64,000 bases of DNA, taken from the NCBI GenBank assembly GCA_018296165.2, contig JACKQL020000062.1, forward strand, positions 186,001 to 250,000. The letters are read 5' to 3'. Shown in pieces: positions 48,101-59,562 of this stretch. How positions within the stretch are numbered: the first letter of the stretch is position 1; each line of letters starts with the position of its first letter. The notes below the pieces were generated by a model, which had not been told where the DNA came from, did no database searches, and saw only the letters and a list, made by a program, of their open reading frames with translations. The translations under genes and the position numbers were made by a program. This DNA is from Termitomyces sp. T153 (Eukaryota; Basidiomycota; Agaricomycetes; Agaricales; Lyophyllaceae).

Positions 48101-50918
48101 AGGAAATTCAAGTTCACTGTTTCAATGCAGCGTTTCTCCAAATTCAACAAAGAGGAGCAGGAGAACGCAGAGTTCCTCCTACGCGCGTATCCCGATTTGC
48201 AGATTGCCTATCTTGATGAAGAGCCTGGACCCAAGGGTGGCGAGGCACGCCTGTTCTCTGCCTTGATCGATGGTCATTCAGAAATCGACGAGAAAACTGG
48301 GAAGAGGAAACCTAAGTTCCGCGTTGAATTGCCTGGTAACCCCATTCTTGGGGATGGCAAGTCAGATAACCAGAATCACGCGATTATCTTCTACCGTGGC
48401 GAGTATCTCCAGCTCATTGATGCTAATCAGGATAACTACCTCGAGGAGTGTTTGAAGATTCGCAACATCCTTGGCGAATTCGAGGAGTATTCTACGTCGA
48501 GTCAGAGCCCCTACGCTCAATGGGGCCACAAGGAGTTTCAGCGCTCGCCCGTCGCCATCGTTGGCACGCGTGAATACATTTTTTCGGAGAACATAGGTGT
48601 ACTTGGTGACATTGCAGCTGGAAAGGAACAGACTTTCGGAACGATGACTGCGCGTGCGTTGGCCTGGATTGGAGGCAAGCTGCATTATGGACACCCTGAT
48701 TTTCTTAATGCGACCTTCATGAACACACGTGGTGGAGTGTCGAAAGCACAGAAAGGCTTGCACCTGAATGAAGATATCTTTGCTGGTATGAATGCTTTTG
48801 GGCGCGGTGGTCGTATCAAACACTCTGAGTATTATCAGTGCGGAAAAGGACGCGATCTTGGCTTTGGAACGATATTGAACTTCCAGACGAAGATTGGAAC
48901 GGGCATGGGTGAACAAATGCTCAGTCGCGAGTATTATTACCTCGGCACACAGTTACCCATCGATCGCTTCCTGACCTTTTACTATGGTCATCCTGGTTTC
49001 CACATCAACAATATCCTTGTCATCTATTCCATTCAAGTCTTCATGGTTACTCGTTCGTATTCGTTTCTTCCTGAATTGTAGCAGACTAATATATTCTTCT
49101 AGTACTGTTCATCGGAACACTCAACAAGCAGTTGTCAATCTGTAAGGTGGATTCCCAGGGTAATGTCATTCCTGGTCAGCCAGGCTGTTACAACCTTATT
49201 CCTGTCTTTGACTGGATCAGACGCTGTATTATTTCTATCTTCTTGGTTTTCTTCATTGCTTTTTTGCCATTATTCTTGCAAGGTAATTGGCCTTTTTTCA
49301 CTCTGTACCTCTTCTTAACAACCTCATCATAGAACTTACCGAGCGTGGAACTGGCAAAGCATTACTTCGGCTTGCCAAGCATTTCCTCTCGCTCTCACCC
49401 ATCTTCGAAGTGTTCTCAACTCAAATATACTCACAATCCATCCTCAGTAATTTGACATTCGGTGGTGCTCGTTACATTGCAACCGGACGTGGCTTTGCGA
49501 CCACTCGCATTAGCTTTAGCATTCTTTACTCACGATTCGCCGGCCCCAGTATCTACTTGGGCATGAGAAATCTTCTACTCCTTCTCTATGCCACCTTGGC
49601 TCTCTGGATACCCCATTTGATTTACTTCTGGTTCTCTGTTCTGTCGCTTTGCATCGCACCCTTCTTATTCAACCCTCATCAATTCTCGTATGCCGATTTC
49701 ATTATCGATTATCGAGAATTCCTTCGATGGATGTCGCGTGGTAATTCCCGTACTAAAGCGAGTAGCTGGTACGGGTATTGTCGGTTATCGCGAACCATGA
49801 TCACTGGTTATAAAAAGAAGAAGTTGGGTCATCCGTCCGAGAAATTGTCAGGAGATGTACCTCGAGCTAAGTGGAAAACAGTCATCCTCTCGGAGATCAT
49901 CTGGCCAATTTTCATTGCGGCCCTTTTCACTCTTGCGTATATGTTCGTCAAATCATTTCCTGACGCCAATGGAAATTTACCTCCAGCTCCCCTCATTCGT
50001 ATCGCTGTCATTGCCGTGGGACCTGTGGTCTGGAATGCGGCTATCCTTATGAGCTTATTCTTCATCTCCCTTTTCCTTGGTCCCATGATGGAATCATGGA
50101 CAAGATTCGGTTCAGTCATGGCTACTCTAGGCCACTTGTTATGTCTCATTGGCCTTGTGACATTCTTCGAGTTCTTCGTATGTTCAATTCAATCGCGTAC
50201 AATAACATGGCTAACTCAAATCGTCTGCACAGTGGTTCCTCGAGCTTTGGGACGCTTCGCGCGCCGTTCTGGGAGTCATTGCAATCATTGCAATCCAAAG
50301 GGCGATTCAGAAGATCCTTATTGCCGTTTTCTTGACTCGTGAGTACAAACACGATGAAACAAATCGTGCTTGGTGGACAGGAAAGTGGTACGGGAGAGGT
50401 TTAGGAACCTCCGCCATCTCGCAGCCCGCTCGTGAATTCATCGTCAAAATTGTTGAGATGTCTCTCTGGGGATCTGACTTGCTCATCGCCCATCTTCTGT
50501 TGGTCATCCTTACTCCTCCAATCCTCATTCCGTACATGAACAGACTACATTCAACGATGTTGTGTAAGTGTTGTTTCACATGATGACTGGTTGACCATCC
50601 ACTGAGGCGTTGCTTTTAGTCTGGCTCCGTCCGTCGAAGCAGATTCGTGCCCCTCTGTTCTCTACTAAACAAAAAAGGCAGAGGCGATTAATTGTATGTG
50701 CATATCTTTCGATAGTCTCCGTGGCTTATATCTTTCCTAGGTCATCAAGTATACTATCATTTATATCCTGATAGTTGCCATACTTGCCGCATTGATTGTT
50801 TTGCGTAAGCTCTTCTCTCACACGGTTCTATATGGTGCTAAATCAACTTTTAGCTGTTGTCTTCCGGAACCAAATCAACCTTGACACCTTTGATTGTTCC
50901 ATTTGCAAGAGTATATAA
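45155..50918 (+). CDS. FKS1: 1,3-beta-glucan synthase catalytic subunit
   Basis: Plasma-membrane enzyme polymerising UDP-glucose to 1,3-beta-glucan, the main wall polymer and the echinocandin target. The N-terminal domain has [16 protein letters not shown] ([19 protein letters not shown]), [20 protein letters not shown]. The first membrane block includes [17 protein letters not shown]. The cytosolic GT48 core reads [100 protein letters not shown] second membrane block follows and the end is [14 protein letters not shown]. Roughly 12 short introns. At about 1,780 residues it is full-length and appears intact. Confidence 0.96.
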
Positions 50919-51646
50919 TGATATCTCGTCATCACATATTTTCCATCGGTGCATACTTCATTTACATACCGGACTTTAGTTCCATCCTAGCCAACTGCAC
51001 TTCATTTTGTGTACCATCATAAAGTAATCACCCGTATAGAGGAGGCACAGCACGTAACCTGCGGATCATCCCGTTCGGACTCGAGCCTCTGGCCAGCAAA
51101 TTGTGCTGACTTGCACGTGATAGTACAATATCTTCTCGCCCGCTACATACTGTTGGAGAGCGGCGGAATTGGGTTTCTTGATATAGGCAGGGGCGGGGCT
51201 AGGTAGGCCATAGCAACACGAGATCTTATAACCGATGACCCTTAGAACCGATGGGTTTTTGGTGTCCACCGACTTGGTTCACAGAGAAATTGAGGGAACC
51301 TCTCACACCCGATAATCGATGGGGGACGTCCCAGAGATAATTGGAGCACGTGACTTTTTAGATAATTTTGGAAATTCGTTTTTCGGCGTCCAACATAGGT
51401 GTATTCTGTGTTTTCTATGTGCATCATACCTGCTCAGTATCTCTGTGTCATTGCATCTTCTGTGTTCTACTTATTTTTCTATGTGTAGCATACTTGTTTA
51501 GTATCTTTGGGTCATTCACAATGAAATGGTTTGGAAATGGTTTATGTGTCCGAATTTCAAAACTGGTTTCCAGTTGACCATTCTACTCATATGATATGTA
51601 ATATGTAAGTATCTATGACCATCTATCTCAATCTATGTGATTCCTT
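50919..51646. other. Boundary region between FKS1 and the transposon nest
   Basis: 728 bp with no credible gene. It holds the FKS1 3' UTR, then short segments with repeated CGAT-containing words (51225-51330). At 51413-51455 and 51477-51519 lie two imperfect copies of a 43-bp unit starting TTCTATGTG. The left terminal repeat of the MULE-like element might lie here but cannot be matched, because the right end is lost. Confidence 0.5.
51413..51519. repeat. Imperfect 43-bp direct repeat, two copies
   Basis: Two units, TTCTATGTGCATCATACCTG and TTCTATGTGTAGCATACTTG onward, begin 64 bp apart and align over about 43 bp with several C-to-T and small differences. They lie just downstream of the transposase remnant and may be part of the element's subterminal region. 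Confidence 0.6.
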
Positions 51647-53610
51647 TCAACGTTCCTTTTTCTGGGTCAGCAGTGGCAGGAATGGCATGTTCTCATCAAA
51701 TTTGCTTGGCCTGTCATTGGATGTCTTCTCCAAGCTGCCACGCAATCTTGCTGGATTGGGAAGTCCACCGAATATGTATGGGTGAAGGTATGGTGATGTG
51801 TATTGCTCCAGAATCTTGTCATTGACACCAAGTATTAGCAGCCTCTGGAGTTTTTTGCTGAGCTGGTCCTGAGCTTCCAACATTTCCTGCATTGCTATAG
51901 CTTGCTCTTGTGCAGTTGAGGCTGAGTTTGCATCACTGAGTGGGCATCTGATGGGGGACATGGGCTTGGCATTGTAGGCTTCTATGATGGATGGAAGTGA
52001 AGACATGCTGATGTCAGATCCAGAGTGCTCTGCAAGGGCCCCAATGCCTTCAAGTGCATTTTGGATGTCATCTTTGTTGATGGCTTGATCCCAGAGCATC
52101 AGTGATGGCATGTGTCTGGGGTATGCTTCCTGAAAAGGTGATTCATTGGTTTTGTTGATTCTGGACCATGACACCATGCTACACCCCTCACCATCAGCAT
52201 TGATTTCAAGTGAATATACCTCACCATTGTCTACTTCCTTATTTGGTTCAAGCTCTTCTGAAGCATTGTCCTCAACCATATTCTCTATCAGACTTTGAAC
52301 CTCCATTGGATTGTTGGGATTACCAGAAGAATCAGAACTTGAAAGGGGTGAGACAGGAGGATTCTCTTGAGGAAGAAAGGCATGTGCATAGAGAGGAACT
52401 CGGTGCATTTGATGGTGGTAATCTTCTTTTTTCTTGTGCATGCAAAGTTTGGAAAAGAAATCTGGAAGTACCCAAGTAATACAGATTGATACCCAGAGGT
52501 CAAGCCATGGCAAACAGCCAGTATGCTCATAGATTGCAAAGTACTTCTTTTTTATGTGGCCATTGAAAGATTCTAGATGATTATTTGTGCATCGGACCTC
52601 TGATGCAGGGATTTGAAGACATTGTCCAGCCTCAATTACACCAGCCTTTGACCAAGCCAGCCAGAATGAACAAACATGGAGATAACTGCCAAGATAATTC
52701 AGGAATGCCAAGCTACCTTTTGATTGCATCTGTGAAACCCAATCTTCTTGTGTTCCTAGTAGCTTGAAGTAATTGATCTCTGCATTGAAGATGGTAATGG
52801 CTTCTTCATAGTCTGTAATGTCCTTGAGAAGTTGCATGAGCATGGTTGCAAGTCAGTGGCAAGTAGATTGTCAGTCAGGACCTTTTGGAATACAGGAAAG
52901 ATGTTTGTTGAGTCCATTGCACCAGCATTGCCAGATATGAAATAGACATAGTAGCAAGAGAACATTTGGCCAAACTTTGATGAGTGCATTGTGCTCCCAT
53001 GTATCATTGTCAGTTGTTGCTACTGCAACATTGAGGAATGATCCTGAGAATGTGTTACCCAGAGAGTTTTTGGCCAACCCTGTTTTCCATTTTTCAAGAA
53101 CAAATTCAATCAGCTTGCCATCATAATCTGCATGTGTTGCCTTGGCATCTGGTTTAGCCATAAATACAATGAAGCCAAGAGGAATTCCAGTCCACTTTTT
53201 GTCAAGTTCCATGAAGATCAGAAGATTGGCATGAGAAGAACAAAATCCAAATGTCAAATCAAGAAGGATGTGTTGATTATGGCCATACTTCCATGCAGCT
53301 GCTTGCATTCCAGGTGTTGCAATAATGAGAATGAGCCACTCTGATGAGACACTTCTTTTCTGATAGAACAGAACTGATGGGGATAGAGTTTGTCCCTCCT
53401 GAGATTGAGTTCCTGGCTGAAACCATAGATCGAGATTATTTTCTGTAGCTGATTTTTGAATAATACCATGTTCTTGAGCCAGAGTCCAATACAAGGAAGA
53501 GCTATCAAGTTGACTGAGATAAAACTGATGCTGATTGTCACCTGGCACATCTCCCCAGCATTCAATTGCCCATTTTTTGCACAAGAACTGAAGCTGAGTC
53601 AAAGGAATAC
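51647..53610 (-). mobile_element. Decayed MULE-type DNA transposase, truncated by an LTR
   Basis: One minus-strand frame is open from 53610 to 51647 apart from two TGA codons at 52871-52873 and 52853-52855, six codons apart. The transposase core is visible: LLDLTFGFCSSHANLLIFME (first Asp), then ATTDNDTWEHNALIKVWPNV with LCLFHIWQ (second Asp and the C/H motif of MULE, PF10551), and later TNNHLESFNGHIKKKYF (Glu region). The C-terminus is long and acidic. The 5' end is lost because LTR A begins at 53611; the apparent open frame upstream to 54043 is translated LTR. CpG is rare across this stretch. A dead copy. Confidence 0.75.
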
Positions 53611-54723
53611 TGTCAGGTTCCGCTGACCACGGGGGCTCAGCTATACTGGGCAAGTCCTTACTAGGCAGATGTGATTCCCTGCACTGACAACTGGGCACTC
53701 GAAGGTGTTCCAAACACTGGGGACTTGTGAGGATAGTTAGTGGGAATTGATCTGAGCAAGTCCGGGGAGGTCCGGAGGAGTAGAGGATGAGTTGCAGGGA
53801 AGGGGGACAGGCTCGGCAGGGTTCAGGCATAAGTCTGTATGTGAGTATTGTGGGTGCGGAGGAGGTGGAGGCTATGCAAATGACAGGAGCGGAGCTGGAG
53901 TTCTGACAGGGGATCAATGGGGATTGATAGGGTTTGGAGCTGAGCATGTAGCGAGGTCCAGAGTTGGTGAAAGAGTGTTGGAGGTTTGTAATCATAATCG
54001 CGGAATTTGTGAGGGCATTATAGTCAAGAGGACTTGAACACAATAGACAGAATCAAACAAGATGAGATGGAGACGAGACAAGAACAAGAATAGATTCAGG
54101 TGGAGACATGGAAAGATAACAAAATGATAATGGAATGGAGATGAGATAAGACCAGGAGACTGAGAATAAGGAAACAAGACATGGAACACAAAATACAAGA
54201 AGAAACAATCAGAAACACATCAGGTAAGGCAGGTAATCTCAAGACTCCAGTACAAAGAGCTACTCTACGTCTTATATACTGACTACTGGAGAGCTCCGGG
54301 AATGTTGGCTGTGGTGGCAGGGCTTGGCGGAGCTCAACAGAGTCAACAGGTGTCGGTTATGACCAGAGGGTGGGCCACATTGATATGTTGATGGGATCAA
54401 TTGTTGACGTGGTCCATTCCAAGGTCATCGTGATACTCCAAGGTAAGTCGGAGGAGCCAGGGTGTTGAGTTGATGACATGTAACGGGGTCAGGCATGGTA
54501 GGGGAGTGGTCCCAGGGGCTCAGGAGATCCAGGGGAAGCGCCAGCGGCTGCAGGGAAGGTGTTGGAGTTGGCCAGGGGGCTGTCAGAGTTAGCCGAGAAT
54601 GTGTTGGAGTTAGCCGGAGTAGGCGCAGAGTGCTAGGGAAGTTTGACAGAGTGTTAGGGGAGGTTCTGGGGGGAACAGGGGTTTGTTGGGCAATGTATGG
54701 GGTCCAGGGAATGGGTTGTGACA
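53611..54723 (-). repeat. LTR A (3' LTR, minus-oriented)
   Basis: Begins TGTCAGGTTCCGCTGACC and ends GGGTTGTGACA on the plus strand, so the element reads TGTCACAACCC...CCTGACA on the minus strand. Length is 1,113 bp. The left flank is the transposase; the right flank starts with a polypurine tract on the minus strand, so this is a 3' LTR of an element lying to the right. It is closest to LTR B (shared words such as GTCCGGAG and TGCACTG). TATA box at 54271-54278 and R-start block at 54234-54246. Confidence 0.8.
54271..54278 (-). promoter_or_regulatory. LTR A TATA box
   Basis: TATATAAG on the minus strand. The 13-nt block AGTCTTGAGATTA begins 32 nt downstream of its first base, the expected TATA-to-start distance, so it probably marks the 5' end of R. 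Confidence 0.7.
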
Positions 54724-54737
54724 TCACCCCCCCTTCA
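54724..54737 (-). promoter_or_regulatory. Polypurine tract beside LTR A
   Basis: On the minus strand TGAAGGGGGGGTGA directly precedes the LTR start TGTCAC. The identical sequence flanks LTR D at 63467-63480. This fits the primer site for plus-strand DNA synthesis and fixes the element's polarity. Confidence 0.75.
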
Positions 54738-54940
54738 GCGTTGAGACCCTCAAGACATGAGGAGCGGGTTGGGGATCGGTGGGGGCATGGGAGTTGAAGC
54801 CAAGTAATATTGATCAATCTGCAGTGAGTGATGGTGGCATGGGAGGCGAAGTTGAAGCGTGGCCACTGCTTTGTCAGGGGGTTCTTCCCACTCAATCAAA
54901 AAGCCTTGGATGTACCCCAGGGCTTCCCAAATCTTTTGTC

Positions 54941-56217
54941 ATGTCCTCTCCCAGTTACTCAGCTGCTTCCCCCACCCTGTTGTTTTCAGACGTGGACGAG
55001 GTAATTGTGTACGACAGCGAGGGGGAGGAGTTCGAGCATCGGTGCCGAGCTAGTGCCATGTACCAGAGTTGTGAGCAGTATTGACTTGTTTTCTCAGGGT
55101 GGCTGACAGAGTTTTGCAGAGTTGTCTGTGGTGGTGGTGGGTTTCTCAGGGGTCCTAGGTGGGCCAAATTCCATCCCACAGTGCCCCAATTGGCAGCAGG
55201 GGACATGGAAGGGGTCCCACCATTGCAGCAAATCCCTCAGGTGGAGGTGACGGTGGAGAAGTTTGCAAGGGCATTGGCATGAGCTCGGAGCCCCCCAATG
55301 CTAGAATGGTGTCAAAATGAGGCCCTGGTGAGTCTTTGAGTTCTCTTTTGTCATGTGTGCTGATCCATTGTTTTTAGTGTGTTCTCTGTGCACAGTGGGG
55401 CAAGGCCTGCATTTTTGATGCACTCTCCATGGGCTTGCAATGTGACACTTCCGTTTGCCTTCCATGTCGCACGAGCCACAAGAAGTGCTTGATTTCATTG
55501 GAGTGGTGAGTGGCATGCGTTGCCGCAGAGCAGGGTTGGGAAGAGGACTGGGTGCGGAGTCAGCTGGGCAAGGCGCAGAAGACCCAGGTGTTGGGGGAGG
55601 AGAGCGCGGGGTGGTCTGCAGGGCAGATGGGGCCTCTGTGGGGTGGGCAGAGGGAGGGGGCATCCTCAGTGGCAGACCATGGGAAGCGGAGAGCTTCCCC
55701 ACCATTGGGGGCAGGGCCCAGCAAGAGGCCACAGGGGCATGAGCCAATGGCAGGGCCTCTGGGGTCTCACATTTACTCTCCTACACTGGGTGCACCCTTG
55801 GAACGGGCATCAAGTTCTCCGGAGCCCCTGCCTTCGATCACAGAGATCTTCCTTTGCAAGCAGGTGGAGGTTCTAACAGCAGCTTTGATGGCATGGGAGG
55901 GGGAGCTCCAATGGGTGAGGGAGGATCAAGATGTGGCATGGGCAGAGAAGGAGGCATTGGAGCAGGCATGAAACACCTTGGTGCAAGTGGCAACAGAGTG
56001 AGCATTAGAGGTACAGGGCTTGTGGGAGCATCTGACACAGCAGGGGGTGCAGCCTATGGAGGAGGCAGAGGAGTGGGGAATGGCGCCAGACGGTGGTTTG
56101 CTGTGGGCAGAGTTGGAGGCAGCAAGGCGGAAGGAGGATTGGCTGGCCAATGAGGCTGCTTTGGGGCGTGCAGGGATCCTTCATAAGTGTCTTTCCCAAT
56201 TCTCTGCCTCTTACTAA
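54941..56217 (+). pseudogene. Antisense Zn2Cys6-like coiled-coil gene inside the LTR element, decayed
   Basis: Starts 217 bp from LTR A, opposite to the LTR's transcription. Exon 1 encodes MSSPSYSAASPTLLFSDVDE and ends at AMYQS. The exon starting after TTTTTAG at 55379 encodes CVLCAQWGKACIFDALSM and onward to CRTSHKKC, spaced C-x2-C-x6-C-x15-C-x2-C-x6-C, which is Zn(II)2Cys6-like with a long loop. A helical acidic region follows (EEDWVRSQLGKAQKTQ, then LWAELEAARRKEDWLANEAA). In the main frame three stops, all TGA (55507, 55969, 55999), sit where Arg would fit. A middle exon is also out of frame. The neighbouring LTR D has a homologous gene at the same distance. Confidence 0.6.
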
Positions 56218-57630
56218 AATGGGTTGTTTTTGGGGTCAGGTTGGGTGTGGGAGCACCAGATTCTCTTGGATGGTGCCTCCGTGGCATTTGCGTCGATCTA
56301 AGATGGGTTGGCACAGATGTCCATGGGTCAGCCTCTGGAGTTGCAGCAGGGGATGGTGAGGGTGGGGAGGTTGCTGGCAGGGCATTGGCGGCGTAATGCG
56401 GTGGCCCCGGGGTCGTGGTGGGAAGTGGCAGCAGACACGGGGGAGGCTTTGCCAGGGTTGGTAGAGGTCTTGGCAGTGGTGTAGGCCCAGATAGAGATTG
56501 ATTTGGGGGTAGAGATGGCAGGAGTTCCAGGAGAAGAGTGAGGGGGCAGTCAGGCCCTGCTTCTTGTTGTCTTCAAGTTTGCTGCCCCGTTCTGCCTTGT
56601 ATTATATTTTTTTTTGTACTTCCAATGCATCTTTGTTGTTCCTGGGTGTGTGAAGTGAGACTTTAATTTGTGTGAGGGTGAGGTAAGTGAAACATGCAGG
56701 GGTGCTGGTGGGAGTTGAATCCCTAGTGGATCCAGAGGTGGGGGTTAAGCCCACTAATGCCGTCTGTGTTGGCTAGTCCCAGGGTTGTCAGGACAGGGCA
56801 GAGTGCCATAGGAAGAGTTCCCAAGGCTTAGTGGGGGTATTAGGAGTCTTCCTGTGGAGTTCTGTGGCATTTTTTGGGCGGCATTGCTGGGGTTGATTCT
56901 TGGGGTCTCAGACCCAGGGTGTAGGGGTTTTCTTCAGTCTGCAGCAGAGATGTGCGTTGTGCTGGTTCAAGGGGGTGGACCTCCGAGTCTTTGACATGTG
57001 TTTGGGGTGGTTGGGGCTTTGGTCTTTTGTTGGTGTGGCTGGCAGGAGGGGCAGAGGTCTTCTGGTGGTCTGGCCTTTATGCTGACATGGGCAGTGGGGT
57101 GGCAGAGGTCCTTTTTAACAATGGTGGGGGTAGCGGAGTGAGGTTTGTCCTCGGGGCATAGTCAGTCAGAGGAGGGAGCCCCTGGCGGCTTAGTAGCGGA
57201 GCCCCCGGGGTAGGGTGGTCCCTGTAGTAAGTTGGTGGGGGACTGTTTTCCATGCCCTCTATACTGTGGGTTTGGTCAGCATGGAGGCGGAGGTACTCCC
57301 TTAGGGTGAGGGTTGCGATTCCTGGGTTGGGGGTGCCTGGAGGTTTATGTTTGGGTGGGGTTGTGCATGGTGGGGTTTTGTTGAGCTCTGGAGTATTGTA
57401 TTTGGTGAAGGGCACCCAGGATGAGGGCTTTGCTATGCTCCAGAGTGTTGGCTCTGGTCGAAGTCATGCTCCAGAGTATTGTGTCTATGGGCAGGCATGC
57501 TTGGGTGGTGTTTTGGTGTGCTCCAGAGTGTTGACGATGAGGGGGTGGGGTTCGGAGTGATCAGTCCCAACAAGTTCCTTCTGGTCCAGAGTTGAGGTTT
57601 GTGGGTTCTAGATCATCTACATGACATTGC
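56218..57630. other. Decayed internal transposon sequence, G-rich on plus strand
   Basis: No intact frame. The plus strand is rich in G and in TG/CA dinucleotides. The word GCTCCAGAGTRTTG (or its near form CTCTGGAGTATTG) recurs about four times between 57380 and 57540. Reverse transcriptase or integrase blocks are not recognisable on either strand, so this is probably a non-autonomous or heavily rearranged element body. Confidence 0.45.
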
Positions 57631-57753
57631 TGTCACAACCCGTCCCCTGGACCCCCGCACATTGTCCAGCAACCTCCCGTTCCCCAAAACCTCCAACGCT
57701 CTGCCAAACTTCCGCCCATGCCCCATGCCTATTTCAATTAGCCCCAACGCACT

Positions 57754-57860
57754 CTTGGCTAACTCCGATGCTTCCCTGGCTAACTCCGACACCTCCCTGG
57801 CTAACTCTGACACCTCCCTGGCTAACTCCGATGGCCTCCTGGCCAACTTCGACGCCTTCC
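57754..57860 (+). repeat. 21-bp tandem repeat, about five units, in U3 of LTR B
   Basis: Units of the form CTGGCTAACTCCGACACCTCC begin every 21 bp (TGGCT at 57756, 57777, 57798, 57819, then TGGCC at 57840). Differences are mostly C/T. LTRs A and C have only related single or double units, so this is a copy-specific expansion in the promoter-proximal half. Confidence 0.8.
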
Positions 57861-58134
57861 CCACAGCCACTGACACTTACCCTGGATCTCCTAAACCCTG
57901 AGAACCACCCCCGCTGTTCCCGATCTTTGCCACCCATCATCAACTCAACACCCTGGCTCCTCCGACCATTCCGGAGTATCACAACAACCTCGGGGCGACC
58001 CACATTCCCAAATGATCCCATCAACATATCAACGCGGCCCGACCCTTGATCGCAACTGACACCTGCCAACTCCATTGAGCTCCGCCAAGCCCCACCACCA
58101 CAGCCGACATACTCCAAAGTTCTCCAGTAGTCAG

Positions 58135-58142
58135 TATATAAG
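58135..58142 (+). promoter_or_regulatory. LTR B TATA box
   Basis: TATATAAG; the R-start block AGTCTTGATATTA begins at 58167, 32 nt downstream of the first T. That block is a perfect 13-nt complement of the sequence next to LTR C. Confidence 0.75.
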
Positions 58143-58256
58143 ATGTCGAGTAGCTCTTCATACTCTAGTCTTGATATTACCTACCTATTGTTAACGTTAC
58201 CTATGGTCTGATTGTTTTCTTTCTTGTGTTCTGTGTTCTGTGTCTTGTTTTCCTTA

Positions 58257-58313
58257 CTCTCAGTCTCCCGGTCTTATCTCAGTCTCCCGGTCTTATCTCA
58301 GTCTCCCGGTCTT
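58257..58313 (+). repeat. 19-bp tandem repeat, three units, in LTR B
   Basis: TCTCAGTCTCCCGGTCTTA is repeated about three times, the last unit ending TCTTGTC. It lies downstream of the R-start block. A second short duplication (TTTCACTAGATCTGAAC, two copies) lies at about 58508-58552. Confidence 0.8.
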
Positions 58314-58889
58314 GTCTTGTCTCCATTTCATTATCATTCTCGTTATCGTTTTGTATCTCTGCGCAAATCTATTCTTGTTCCATCTTGACTCCATTTCATT
58401 TTGTCCGACGCTGTCTCAGTGACTCCGTCTGGCCATTGTGCCCAAGTCTTCCTCAACCTTAACGACCTCATGAACTCCGCAATTATGATTACGAACCCTG
58501 ACACTCTTTCACTAGATCTGAACCCCAACACTCTTTCACTAGATCTGAACCTCGCTCTTTGCTCGGTTCCGAACTCCATCAACCCCAATTGATCTTCCAT
58601 CAAACCCCAGCTCTGCTCCCATTGATCGCATAGCCTCCTACCCCTTCGTGTCCGTGAAACTCCCATACGGTCTTCTGCCTGAACCCCGCCAAGCCCGTCC
58701 TGTTTCCTCGCAATCCAACTTCTCCGGACCTCCCTGGACCTGTTCGGATCACATCCCACCGACTATCTGCACAAGCAATCAGTGTCCAGAACGCTTTTGA
58801 GTGTCCAGTTGCCAGTGCAAGGGGATCACGCCCACCTAGTAAGGACTCGCCCAGTGCAGCTGAGCCCCTGGGGTCAGCAGAACCTGACA

Positions 58890-59562
58890 GTTCCGTAAGT
58901 TATTGTCAATGCCCAGGGTGCCTTGCATAGTCTCCGGGAGGTTTCCTTGCAGATAGCGCTCATGGAAATCAAGGAGTTGATCCGCCCAGACTTCTGGAGT
59001 TGCGGAGGTGTCAGGGTAGCCTAGGTTGGTGAGGAGGGTGTGGGTGCATCTTGTGAACTCCGCAGGAGAGAGGCAGAGGAAGCGGAGGACTTTGTCATGT
59101 TGTTGGGCATAGACCTCGACCCTTTGCTGCCTGGGAGAAGGAGGGGCTTGGGTGGGGAACGGCATACGGGGGAATAATTGTCCATAGGCCCTGGAGGGGT
59201 CGGGGCTGCAGCGGGGACTGGGTACGCGTAGTAGTGGGTGGGGGGACGGTAGGCAGGGTTGGGGGGCGCCACGGAATACCCCCCGGGGTACATGCGGGGG
59301 TTGTTGCCATTGGCAGAGAACATGGGAGAGCGGCGCCAGCCCAGAGGTATTCCCTGGCTGATGGAGGGGGCATAGAACGCCTGGTCGGGGTCAGGGGTCC
59401 AGTGATGGGGAACGTACTGATCCGTGGGAGGGCCTGGGTAGAACAGGGCGTAGGGGTTTTCCGGTAATGGTCAACCATAGACGTCGGTTAGGTAGCCGGC
59501 GGGGTTGTACACAGAGTTATATGCAGACATCAAGAACGGGGTAAGGGGGAGTCTTGATATTA
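58890..59562 (-). pseudogene. gag N-terminal fragment of the LTR C element
   Basis: Directly follows the self-priming site after LTR C. It encodes MSAYNSVYNPAGYLTDVYG, a TGA stop, then PLPENPYALFYPGPPTDQY and a Pro/Tyr-rich stretch (MYPGGYSVAPPNPAYRPP). After a one-base frame change near 59165 it continues RVEVYAQQHDKVLRFLCLSP and FHERYLQGNLPETMQGTL. It is cut off at 58890 by LTR B. The Pro-rich then helical layout and its position fit a Ty3-type Gag start. I do not recognise a specific named element. Confidence 0.55.
59550..59562 (-). promoter_or_regulatory. Putative self-priming site next to LTR C
   Basis: Immediately after the LTR end (CCTGACA) the minus strand reads TAATATCAAGACT. Its reverse complement, AGTCTTGATATTA, is exactly the block 32 nt downstream of the TATA box in LTRs B and D, with two differences in LTR C and one in LTR A. 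Position and complementarity match the Tf1/sushi self-priming design, in which the mRNA 5' end folds back as primer. Confidence 0.72.

Larger units (their letters stand above)
57631..58889 (+). repeat. LTR B (plus-oriented, longest copy)
   Basis: Starts TGTCACAACCCGTCCCC and ends AGAACCTGACA, 1,259 bp. It is inverted relative to A, C and D. Neither a polypurine tract on its left nor the self-priming site on its right is present, so it is a solo or displaced LTR. It interrupts the minus-strand gag fragment at 58890. No target-site duplication is evident. It has two expanded tandem repeats absent or shorter in other copies. Confidence 0.78.

Noticed and set aside
53611..54043. N-terminal 145 codons of the transposase open frame
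   Set aside because: This part is the translation of LTR A, since the same DNA occurs in LTR B. The transposase really starts where the LTR ends.
53611..58889. LTRs A and B as long terminal inverted repeats of one DNA transposon
   Set aside because: Copies C and D are the same repeat in one orientation, with a polypurine tract and a priming site at the proper ends, which identifies them as LTRs.
59540..59562. A tRNA primer-binding site after LTR C
   Set aside because: The sequence does not start with TGG and matches no tRNA 3' end that I can see; it is a full complement of the LTR's own R-start block.
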